From NCBI GenBank assembly GCA_002345825.1, contig DDWD01000004.1, positions 9,710-26,458 on the forward strand: a stretch of 16,749 nt of DNA, read 5' to 3'. Within the stretch, counting starts at the first letter, position 1; each line of letters starts with the position of its first letter. Position numbers and translations under genes: made by a program. Positions 7,821 to 13,910 of this stretch are shown piece after piece. The stretch comes from Bacteroidales bacterium UBA2295. GTDB taxonomy: Bacteria; Bacteroidota; Bacteroidia; Bacteroidales; Tenuifilaceae. Below the pieces are notes generated by a model. The model saw only the letters and a list, made by a program, of their open reading frames with translations, did not search any database and had not been told where the DNA came from.

Positions 7821-8627
7821 TTATTCTTTTGCCAATTTTCGCTTTAGCACAGCTGGGGTGATTCTATCCATCTTGTCGAAGGCCGTTCTGTTTCCAAGTA
7901 TTATGCTAAGCATTAGGTTTATGCTACAGCCTGTAAAAATAGCAAGCATTATCATTATCTGATAACGAATAGCCGTAGAGGGGGAGTTTCCGCCCAGTAT
8001 TTGGCCGGTCATCATTCCGGGTAGAGATATTAGCCCCATAACAGAAGTGTTAGCAATCATGGGGTTAAGGGCCTTTCTTATAGCTCTTACGATGAATGGG
8101 TTAATTGCGGTTTTTTTGCTCTCGCCATTAATGAGCAAGAAGTAGTAAAGGTTTTGGTTGTTAACCAACCCCTCGAAATAGGCATTAAGCCCAACGATAT
8201 TATGATTCATAGCATTCCCTAAAATCATCCCTGAAATTGGGATAAAGTATTGCGATTCGAATACATAGGGCAATTTGATTATGAAACCCAGGAAGAAAGC
8301 ATCTACAATAAGTATGCTTGTAATTCCCGAAATGAATAACGGAATAGCAAGCACTTTAGGATTCAAACCGCTTCGCTTAAGGGTGGTGAATACTCCAACC
8401 AAGATCATAATAAGAACCCAGGCCGAGTTGAGTATGGCATTGTTTTGCTCAAAGATAAATTCGAGATAAATTGCTACAGCCGAGAGCTGTATTACCATGC
8501 GCGCGACCGCAATAAGCGTGGAGCGGGTTAGCCCAACCCTATAGTACCAGAACCCGGCCAAAGGAACAATAAGAATAATGAAGCTAAGGGCAAGATTTAC
8601 CCATGATATATCTTGTGCTGCACTCAT
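7821..8627 (-). CDS. fetB: FetB-type ABC transporter permease (UPF0014)
   Basis: The 268-residue integral membrane protein has about seven hydrophobic segments and the signature sequences of the FetB family: PISGMILGNAMN (130-141), FIVRAIRKALNPMI (178-191), GLISLPGMMTGQILGG (198-213) and AIRYQIMIML (219-228). In E. coli FetAB is associated with iron export and resistance to oxidative stress; the substrate here is assumed by homology. Its ATG overlaps the fetA stop by 4 nt (ATGA), indicating translational coupling with the ATPase. It is the last gene of the thioesterase-fetA-fetB unit. The length is normal for the family. Confidence 0.92.
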   Translation of the reverse strand: MSAAQDISWVNLALSFIILIVPLAGFWYYRVGLTRSTLIAVARMVIQLSAVAIYLEFIFEQNNAILNSAWVLIMILVGVFTTLKRSGLNPKVLAIPLFISGITSILIVDAFFLGFIIKLPYVFESQYFIPISGMILGNAMNHNIVGLNAYFEGLVNNQNLYYFLLINGESKKTAINPFIVRAIRKALNPMIANTSVMGLISLPGMMTGQILGGNSPSTAIRYQIMIMLAIFTGCSINLMLSIILGNRTAFDKMDRITPAVLKRKLAKE

Positions 8628-9217
8628 AGTTCAATAATTTTATGGCATTTGCTGTTCCAAAGCGTGCTATGCGAGGTTGACACAACGGTTAGGTCCTCCC
8701 TCCCCCATATTAAGTCCATAAGTGCTTCTGTTGATTTCATATCGAGTGCCGAGGTGGGTTCGTCGAGAAGTAAAATGGGCCTGTTTAGGCTTAGTATAAG
8801 GGATAATAGTAGTCGTTGCTTTTCACCTCCACTTAAATCGGCAAAGGATTGGAACAGGGCGGCTCTTTCCAGTTTTAACTCTTGCATTATTGCTACCGCA
8901 GATTCTGCATCAATCCCCAGTAGCACTGCGAGCTCTTTGCCATTATCAGCCATTAGCTCAACTCCTTGCGGCAGGTACGCTATTTGCTTGCGGATATGTT
9001 TAGCTGACTGCCAATTAAAAACCTCTCCATCGAAAGAGATGTTACCCTTATCGGGAGGTACAATACCAGCAATAATACGTAATAGAGTGGTTTTCCCCCT
9101 TCCTGATATACCTGTAATAGAAACCTTGTGCCCCTTTTCAACGGTAAAACTTGTATTATCAAGCACAGTTTTGCTGCCATAGGTTTTGGATAGCTCTTTG
9201 GCCAATATCTTATACAT
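8624..9217 (-). CDS. fetA: FetA-type ABC transporter ATP-binding protein
   Basis: This short (197-residue) ABC ATPase powers the FetB permease. Visible motifs: Walker A GISGRGKT (36-43), Q-loop Gln84 in YLPQG, signature LSGGEKQR (128-135), Walker B ILLLDEP (148-154), D-loop SALD (156-159) and the switch histidine His183. The protein ends soon after the H-loop, as in other minimal FetA subunits. The start is an ATG 24 nt after the upstream hotdog thioesterase stop. The stop overlaps the fetB ATG by 4 nt, so the three genes form one unit. The transport direction and metal (iron export in E. coli) are inferred from the family and were not read from the sequence. Confidence 0.91.
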   Translation of the reverse strand: MYKILAKELSKTYGSKTVLDNTSFTVEKGHKVSITGISGRGKTTLLRIIAGIVPPDKGNISFDGEVFNWQSAKHIRKQIAYLPQGVELMADNGKELAVLLGIDAESAVAIMQELKLERAALFQSFADLSGGEKQRLLLSLILSLNRPILLLDEPTSALDMKSTEALMDLIWGREDLTVVSTSHSTLWNSKCHKIIEL

Positions 9218-9241
9218 AGTTTAATCGCAAATTTTCAGCAT

Positions 9242-9595
9242 TCATAATCTAACTGGTCGTCCCTCCTGATCAACAGGTGCAAGGCAAAATGATCCATGTA
9301 TTACTAGTTCTTTTGAATCCCCAATAACCACAAATCCCTTAATATCAACATCAACTTTAACCCTACCCTGTGATGCCACATCGGCGATGAACTCAACGAT
9401 ATCGTTTTGTTGAACGGGTTTTAAGAATTTTACAGAATTTACCTTAACCGTTACAAAATCTTTATGAAAAGCCTGCGAAACGGCAATAAAGGCCAATTCA
9501 TCCATCCACTTTAGGGCTTGCCCTCCAAATAAAGTTTTATGATGATTGGTGTACTTAGGAAAGATTATACGGGTCATTGTTACTCCCATCGGCAC
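9242..9595 (-). CDS. Acyl-CoA thioesterase, YciA/BACH-like hotdog family
   Basis: The 117-residue single-hotdog protein has VTMTRIIFPKYTNHHKTLFGGQALKWMDELAF, shown here as VTMTR, the FP..TN.....LFGG core and KWMDELAF. This is the acyl-CoA hydrolase signature, in which the Asp of the WMD segment is the usual catalytic residue. It hydrolyses acyl-CoA thioesters in the cytoplasm; chain-length preference is unknown. The reading frame begins at a GTG (9595), which gives VPMGVTMTR and best fits family homology. ATGs at 9589 and 9577 are alternatives. The N-terminus is slightly short for the family. It is followed by fetA after 24 nt. A strong terminator (9648-9681) lies upstream, so its promoter must lie within about 50 nt of the start or transcription must leak through. 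Confidence 0.85.
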   Translation of the reverse strand: MPMGVTMTRIIFPKYTNHHKTLFGGQALKWMDELAFIAVSQAFHKDFVTVKVNSVKFLKPVQQNDIVEFIADVASQGRVKVDVDIKGFVVIGDSKELVIHGSFCLAPVDQEGRPVRL

Positions 9596-9647
9596 TTTTT
9601 GCGGTAAAATTAAAGTTTAAAACGGAAACTATAGTGCGATTAATAAA

Positions 9648-9681
9648 AAAGCGCTGTGGCAAATTTTGGCCACAGCGCTTT
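9648..9681 (-). terminator. Strong intrinsic terminator after the racemase gene
   Basis: A perfect 13-bp GC-rich stem (AAAGCGCTGTGGC / GCCACAGCGCTTT) with an 8-nt loop is followed on the minus strand by CTTTTTTATT. It begins 21 nt past the racemase stop. It insulates the GNAT-racemase operon from the thioesterase-fetAB operon. Confidence 0.92.
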
Positions 9682-9702
9682 AACTCATATAATTTGATGC
9701 AC

Positions 9703-10788
9703 TTACAGTATGGTTTTATCTATGAATTTCGAATTCATCAGGCGGGCTACAGCCATGTATGATGGTGAAAACCTTACCTTATCGCCTACTTTATACTTGC
9801 ATTTCTTGTTCTTATCTACTGGTCCCAAATCGTACACGCTCATGTCGGAAGTTGTACCGGCAAATCGAATTTCTTTGTCCTTAGGTGTGAGCTCATTCAC
9901 GTCCACATCGAGGATTCCAAAGTCGAGAATGGCACGGTAACTATGATCCCAGTCAAAATCTTCGGAGGTGTGGCCAATATTCCCTTCGGTTAAGATTCCA
10001 TCGGGGCTTGTTTCTTTGAGCTCCAGCTCGATAACATTACCAAGATACTCAAAAGCATCGGTGGAGAGGTCGAGAAACTGATTGCCATCGAATGGGGATG
10101 TTCCCAGGAATGGTGTTTCGCCTATGCGTAAATGGTTAACATTTTTGGGCATAGCCGATTTCCCCACCAGCGGAAGGGTAATTGAACTACCACCCGATAT
10201 TAATGGCAGATTGGTGTTAAACTTGGCATCGATAAGCTGTTTGTATAGCGACATCTGAAGCAGCTTGTCGTAGGTGGGCTGGATTCCATACATACAGCCT
10301 AAGTTTGTTCCAATACCCTCAATATCGATATTTTTAAGGTCGAAAACTCTTTTGTAAAAATCGATAACCTTTTCGCGGAGGATACCTTCACGCAGTTCAC
10401 CCAGCTCTATCATTATAATTACCCGGTGACGCTTACCCTGTCGAGCAGCCTCGGCATTTAACGCCTCAATGGTTCGATAGGATGAATTGAGTGATATATC
10501 GGCGTAGCTTACAATGGCCTCAATGGTATCCATGGCGGGAGGCTTTACATACATGGTAACAATCTCGGGATTTATCTCCTTAATAACCTGGAGTCCAGAT
10601 ATTCGGGAATCGCCCACGCTATGCAAACTTTTAACCACTGGGTGGAATAGAAGCTTTTCGAGAAATTCGCGATGACCCGAAAGCACCTTTACAACCAAAC
10701 TCCAGGTAACGCTATTCTTGTCGAGAAACTTATTGAGCTTCTCGACATTCTGAATTATCTCATCTGATTTTACGATCAGTTCTGCCAT
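9703..10788 (-). CDS. PLP-dependent alanine/ornithine racemase family protein
   Basis: The 361-residue protein belongs to the fold-III (alanine racemase N-terminal barrel) family that includes clostridial ornithine racemase. The PLP lysine is probably Lys34 in WSLVVKVLSG. Other family features are VGDSRISGL near 58-66, IMIELGELREGI (125-136), GIGTNLGCMYGIQPT (158-172), a phosphate-binding SGGSS (198-202) and LRIGETPFLG (220-229). It therefore probably racemises an amino acid in the cytoplasm; alanine, ornithine or another substrate cannot be chosen from sequence. It lies 3 nt after a GNAT acetyltransferase gene and is followed by a strong terminator, so the two form a tight operon. The length is normal and nothing is disrupted. 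Confidence 0.85.
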   Translation of the reverse strand: MAELIVKSDEIIQNVEKLNKFLDKNSVTWSLVVKVLSGHREFLEKLLFHPVVKSLHSVGDSRISGLQVIKEINPEIVTMYVKPPAMDTIEAIVSYADISLNSSYRTIEALNAEAARQGKRHRVIIMIELGELREGILREKVIDFYKRVFDLKNIDIEGIGTNLGCMYGIQPTYDKLLQMSLYKQLIDAKFNTNLPLISGGSSITLPLVGKSAMPKNVNHLRIGETPFLGTSPFDGNQFLDLSTDAFEYLGNVIELELKETSPDGILTEGNIGHTSEDFDWDHSYRAILDFGILDVDVNELTPKDKEIRFAGTTSDMSVYDLGPVDKNKKCKYKVGDKVRFSPSYMAVARLMNSKFIDKTIL

Positions 10789-10791
10789 TGT

Positions 10792-11238
10792 TTACTTCTT
10801 TTTAACGTAACGCATCTCAGCGTACTTGGTGGTAAAACCGATGCGCTCGTATAGTCTTTTAGCCGGATTATCGTACTCCACGTGTAGCTTTACATCACCT
10901 TCGGCACGGTTAATAGCCTCTTCCATAAGCTGACGGCCTATACCTTTTCCTCGTAAACTTGCATCTACCGCAATATAAACTAGAATGTTTTCGGGTATAA
11001 AACCTTGCATCCCTGTTTTGTTCATCACTACAATGCCCACCAGTTGGTCATTGTAATGTCCTGTAAGAACAAAGCCTCCCTTACCGCCATCCTTTGCGAA
11101 GGCGTAGTCGAGGCATTTGCCTATTGACACCTTATCGTCGCGAAAACGATCGAGGTGCGTATGTAGAAAGTTAATAATCTCGTCTCGTGAAATGTCTGTT
11201 AATTCGTTCTCGTTGTTAATCTGCTTTACTTTTAGCAT
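10792..11238 (-). CDS. GNAT-family N-acetyltransferase
   Basis: The 148-residue GNAT-fold acetyltransferase uses acetyl-CoA to acetylate an amine. The acetyl-CoA pyrophosphate loop is RGKGIGRQL (96-104), preceded by the beta-4 strand NILVYIAVDASL (84-95). The C-terminal segment NPAKRLYERIGF (124-135) carries Tyr130, the usual general acid. An N-terminal tract with LTDISRDEIINFLHTHLDRF (13-32) could help form the acceptor site. The acceptor is unknown. It is the first gene of the operon with the racemase, 3 nt apart, so a small amino acid or its D-isomer is a plausible but unproven substrate. The ATG at 11238 lies about 85 nt downstream of a well-formed promoter. Confidence 0.87.
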   Translation of the reverse strand: MLKVKQINNENELTDISRDEIINFLHTHLDRFRDDKVSIGKCLDYAFAKDGGKGGFVLTGHYNDQLVGIVVMNKTGMQGFIPENILVYIAVDASLRGKGIGRQLMEEAINRAEGDVKLHVEYDNPAKRLYERIGFTTKYAEMRYVKKK

Positions 11239-11328
11239 AATTTTAATTTTGGTTAGACAATTACTGCTTTTCTCGATAGTAAAAAACTATTTAAGGTAAT
11301 ATTAAAGCAGCGGAGATATGTATTTATG

Positions 11329-11359
11329 CAAATATAGTATTTTTTGACAAAGAATCAAA
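11329..11359 (-). promoter_or_regulatory. Bacteroidota-type promoter of the GNAT-racemase operon
   Basis: On the minus strand TTTG (11359-11356) is followed after exactly 19 nt by TATATTTG (11336-11329). This matches the Bacteroidota -33/-7 consensus TTTG-N19-TAnnTTTG. The implied leader is about 85 nt. It is the best promoter match I found in the window and supports the taxonomic call. Confidence 0.75.
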
Positions 11360-11469
11360 GTATTAGCAACTAGGACTATACGATGAGGCAACTGTATCGC
11401 ACCCTTAGGTAAAGAGTTTTAGCCTATTAGCTAACCTAAATTTTGAAGCAAAAAAAATTGAGTTTTCAC

Positions 11470-11477
11470 TACTTTTG
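11470..11477 (+). promoter_or_regulatory. Candidate -7 element for the gene at 11505
   Basis: TACTTTTG matches TAnnTTTG exactly and lies 27 nt before the first ATG. The nearest TTTG (11442-11445) is 24 nt upstream, longer than the usual 19-21 nt, so the -33 element is uncertain. Confidence 0.45.
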
Positions 11478-11504
11478 ATGAGTTGAAAAGAACTAAACAC
11501 TCTA

Positions 11505-11984
11505 ATGATGAAGGCTGCTTCAATACATGATATTAAGTCGGAACTAAAGATTTTGCCCCAGCAGGTACTTGTTGATATTTGTATCCGGTTGGCTAAATAT
11601 AAACTTGAGAATAAGGAGCTAATATCGTACCTGCTATTCGAGGCGCAGGACGAGCAAGCCTACATAGCACATGCAAAAGCACTTGTGGAGGAAGATTTTA
11701 AATCGCTCAATAAAAGTCGACAATTCCTTGCAAAGAAAACGGTTCGCAAGGCCTTGCGTACAACCACTAAGCATATTAAATACTCGGGACATAAACAAAC
11801 CGAGCTGGAACTGCTCATCCATTTCTGCAAACAGCTTCGCAAATCGGGTCTTACATTACGTGCCAACACGGTAATTGGCAATATGTATTTAAAGCAATAC
11901 CTAAAGGCAAAGAAGATCTTGATGTCACTGCACGAGGATCTGCAGTTGGACTACTTGGATGAAATTAGGCTACTAGAGAAATAG
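11505..11984 (+). CDS. Uncharacterised basic helical protein
   Basis: I do not recognise a characterised family, though it resembles hypothetical proteins conserved in Bacteroidota. It has 159 residues (158 if the adjacent second ATG at 11508 is used). It is predicted to be all helical and is rich in Lys and Leu with no signal peptide or membrane segment, so it is probably cytoplasmic. Notable stretches are LPQQVLVDICIRLAKYKLENKELISYLLFEA in the first third, a strongly basic middle (SRQFLAKKTVRKALRTTTKHIKYSG, about 70-95) and LELLIHFCKQLRKSGL (101-116). The basic middle could bind nucleic acid, but this is only inference. It has its own promoter candidate, is the only plus-strand gene in the right half, and converges on the VF530 gene with 11 nt between stops. 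Confidence 0.75.
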   Translation: MMKAASIHDIKSELKILPQQVLVDICIRLAKYKLENKELISYLLFEAQDEQAYIAHAKALVEEDFKSLNKSRQFLAKKTVRKALRTTTKHIKYSGHKQTELELLIHFCKQLRKSGLTLRANTVIGNMYLKQYLKAKKILMSLHEDLQLDYLDEIRLLEK

Positions 11985-11995
11985 CTAAAAAAATG

Positions 11996-12232
11996 TTATA
12001 GCTCCCTTTTCCTCTTCCTAAGCATAAATAAGTAAAGACTCTCCACTTTTTCGCGAGCCCAAGGAGTTTTCCTAAGAAAATTTAGGCTTGATTTTATGGT
12101 TGGATTTGATTTAAAGCAGTTAATATGGATTTTTTCATAAAGTTCTTCCCATCCATAATAGCTAACCAACTGGGTTAAAATAGCCTCTAGGGTAAGCCCA
12201 TGCAGCGGATTATTCTTTTGACCTTGAGCCAT
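11996..12232 (-). CDS. VF530-family (DUF2132) small protein
   Basis: The 78-residue protein fits the VF530/DUF2132 family almost end to end: NNPLHGLTLEAILTQLVSYY near the start, GWEELYEKI (34-42), INCFKSNPTIKSSLNFLRK (43-61) and TPWAREKVESLY (62-73). It ends in a basic tail (LRKRKREL). Members are compact proteins often annotated as DNA-binding on structural grounds; no biochemical function is established that I know of. I start at the ATG at 12232 (MAQGQKNN), where family homology begins. The frame stays open upstream to 12334, but that part overlaps the helicase gene. It begins 16 nt after the DEAD-box helicase stop on the same strand, so the two are probably co-transcribed. Confidence 0.85.
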   Translation of the reverse strand: MAQGQKNNPLHGLTLEAILTQLVSYYGWEELYEKIHINCFKSNPTIKSSLNFLRKTPWAREKVESLYLFMLRKRKREL

Positions 12233-12248
12233 TGCGATAGTTAAGAAG

Positions 12249-13598
12249 TTAAAATCTTGTTTTTTTGGGTTTGTTTGGATTTTTTGCCTTTTGGAGTTTT
12301 TCGTACTTCTCCTTCCTGTTTTTAGGGCCACCAAGGTTTACCTTCTTGTTCTTCTCCTTCTTCTCGTGCGTGTGAGCTTTGGGTTTAGGTGCTTTTCGAG
12401 TAATTTTTGACAGATAATCTTTATCACCCAGATTTACTGGTCTTTCCTCATCAATGAGTACGTTCGAGATTTCAAGATTATTGGGTAGCGGCAGTATTTC
12501 GATATGCTTTGCCATGAGCTGTTCAATTCCAAATTGGTACTCTTGCTCCCACTCGGCTATGAACGAAATGGCCTCGCCATCCTTATTGGCCCTGCCGGTT
12601 CGGCCTATGCGATGCAGGTAATCGCCCGATACTTCGGGCATATCGAAATTCACTACGTGAGTTACATCGGTGATATCCATACCTCGCGCCACAATATCGG
12701 TGGCAATTAGTATACGGTGAGTTCCGTCCTGAAACTGCCTTAAGGCTGTTAGCCTTGTGTTATGCGCTTTGTTGGAGTGAATTACGCTAATTTGCTCGGG
12801 GAACTTCTCTCCTATCTTCTCAAACAGTCGATCGGCAGTTTTCTTCGATTTTACAAATACCATTACCTTGCTCAAATCGTTATTCTCATTGAGTAGTAGC
12901 TCAAGCAGGTTGGACTTGGTGTTAAAGTTAGGAACGTGATATCCGATTTGCTTAATCCTTTCAATGGGCGTTCCGTGCGGATTTACGACTATTCGATGTG
13001 GCTCAAAAAGGCTATTGGTAATAAACTCATCAACATCGGGAGTGATGGTTGCTGAAAACATCAGCGTTTGCCTTTTCTCAGGTAGCAGATCAAGCACACT
13101 GGCCAGCTGCGGACGAAGTCCAAGGCTCAGCATCTCATCTACCTCATCTATTACCAATTTTTTAATCGATTTTAAGCGCAAAACGCCCGTAAAGGTTAAG
13201 TCGATTAGTCGACCCGGAGTGGCCACCAGAATATCGAGCCCATTGTAAACCATCTGCTTTTGGGTATTTATATTGGTGTCGCCGTAAACCCCAGCCGAAC
13301 GGATATCGTAATACTTGGTTAGCTTCTTAATTTCCTCCACTATTTGCACCACCAGCACCCTTGTTGGGGCGAGAATAAGCACGCGAGGCTCACGTTGCTT
13401 CGAGTATGTCAGAGTACTTAGTATAGGTAATAGATAGGCAAATGTTTTTCCCGTTCCGGTTTGGGCTATGCCAATGGCATTCTTGCCCGACATAATCACG
13501 GGAAATGCCTTATCCTGTATTGGTGTAGGATTTATATATTCCAAATCGGCTAGCGCCTGCAGGAATGGTTTTTTTATGTTTAATTCTTCGAAGGTCAC
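12249..13598 (-). CDS. DEAD-box ATP-dependent RNA helicase with DEVD motif II
   Basis: The 449-residue RNA helicase has both RecA-like domains. Motifs: Q motif PTPIQ (24-28), Walker A AQTGTGKT (45-52), motif Ia PTRVL (78-82; usually PTREL), TPGR (127-130), motif II DEVD (151-154; usually DEAD), SAT (182-184), motif V ARGMDI (304-309) and motif VI HRIGRTGR (329-336). The C-terminus from about 400 is a Lys-rich disordered tail, typical of RhlE/CshA-like enzymes that use it to hold RNA. It unwinds or remodels RNA in the cytoplasm; the target (ribosome assembly, cold adaptation, decay) is unknown. The start is a GTG at 13598, the first codon fitting the family opening TFEELN. The VF530 gene follows after 16 nt. 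Upstream lies a leader filled with short repeats. Confidence 0.92.
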   Translation of the reverse strand: MTFEELNIKKPFLQALADLEYINPTPIQDKAFPVIMSGKNAIGIAQTGTGKTFAYLLPILSTLTYSKQREPRVLILAPTRVLVVQIVEEIKKLTKYYDIRSAGVYGDTNINTQKQMVYNGLDILVATPGRLIDLTFTGVLRLKSIKKLVIDEVDEMLSLGLRPQLASVLDLLPEKRQTLMFSATITPDVDEFITNSLFEPHRIVVNPHGTPIERIKQIGYHVPNFNTKSNLLELLLNENNDLSKVMVFVKSKKTADRLFEKIGEKFPEQISVIHSNKAHNTRLTALRQFQDGTHRILIATDIVARGMDITDVTHVVNFDMPEVSGDYLHRIGRTGRANKDGEAISFIAEWEQEYQFGIEQLMAKHIEILPLPNNLEISNVLIDEERPVNLGDKDYLSKITRKAPKPKAHTHEKKEKNKKVNLGGPKNRKEKYEKLQKAKNPNKPKKTRF

Positions 13599-13612
13599 GG
13601 TGTTGTTGGTTT

Positions 13613-13712
13613 TCAGTAATCAGTAATTGGTTATCGGTAATCAGTAATCGGCCTGTCTCGTAAACCGACGCTTTTTGGAGGTTGACGAGATAATCAGTAA
13701 TCGGTATCAGTT
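13613..13712. repeat. Degenerate heptad repeat (TCAGTAA/TCGGTAA), interrupted by a hairpin
   Basis: From 13613 the plus strand reads TCAGTAA, TCAGTAA, TTGGTTA, TCGGTAA, TCAGTAA, then TCGG, an uninterrupted 7-bp register. A hairpin-bearing stretch (about 13652-13690) breaks the array. It then resumes with TAATCAGTAATCGG (13691-13704), an exact 14-nt copy of 13638-13651, and TATCAG. The array ends 14 nt from the GTG of the DEVD helicase, so it lies in its promoter or leader. Confidence 0.85.
13656..13690. other. Imperfect hairpin inside the heptad array
   Basis: TCTCGTAAACC (13656-13666) pairs with GGTTGACGAGA (13680-13690), 10 of 11 positions complementary, around a 13-nt loop containing TTTTT. 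Exact 14-nt direct repeats lie on both sides. It looks like a small sequence inserted into the repeat array. No T-run directly follows on the minus strand, so it is a poor terminator candidate. Confidence 0.6.
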
Positions 13713-13718
13713 TGTAGT

Positions 13719-13835
13719 TGAAAAGTCCAAAGTTTAAAGTCAAAAGTTTAAAGTCAAAAGTCTGAAAGTCAAAAGTCTGAACATCAACAGTCTGAACATC
13801 AACAGTCTGAACATCAATAGTCTTAAAGTCAACAG
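13719..13835. repeat. Degenerate 14-15-bp tandem repeat array
   Basis: About eight head-to-tail units. TCTGAACATCAACAG occurs at 13776-13790 and again at 13791-13805. One-base and few-base variants follow at 13806-13820 and 13821-13835. Preceding units are TCTGAAAGTCAAAAG (13761-13775), TTTAAAGTCAAAAG (13747-13760 and 13733-13746) and a diverged unit before 13733. Each unit looks like two related 7- or 8-nt halves (TGACTTT-like on the minus strand). There are no unique spacers, so it is not CRISPR. Confidence 0.9.
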
Positions 13836-13861
13836 TAAAGCGGATAATTCTAACTAATAAA

Positions 13862-13897
13862 CTTTAGTCACTCTATGAACTTTAGTCACTCTATGAA
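13862..13897. repeat. Exact 18-bp tandem duplication
   Basis: CTTTAGTCACTCTATGAA occurs twice in immediate succession, at 13862-13879 and 13880-13897. It ends 13 nt before the stop codon end of the second helicase gene, in that gene's 3' flank. Perfect identity suggests a recent duplication. Confidence 0.95.
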
Positions 13898-13910
13898 CTC
13901 CTCAAACCCC

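Noticed and set aside
8613..9182. 189-codon open frame on the plus strand
   Set aside because: It lies antisense across fetA, whose ABC motifs are complete. The plus-strand translation is Ser-rich and has no recognisable domain.
11980..12004. Hairpin between the convergent stops of the 11505 gene and VF530
   Set aside because: Only a 5-bp stem (AGCTA/TAGCT) forms, with the T/A run inside the loop. It is too weak to call a terminator.
12233..12334. N-terminal extension of the VF530 protein
   Set aside because: The frame is open, but this part overlaps the helicase 3' end in another frame, and family homology begins at the ATG at 12232.
13510..13743. 77-codon open frame through the repeats
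   Set aside because: It is made of heptad-repeat sequence and the helicase 5' end in another frame, and has no protein-like features.
13719..13835. Possible CRISPR array
   Set aside because: The units are 14-15 bp, directly abutting and degenerate, with no unique spacers and no cas genes nearby.
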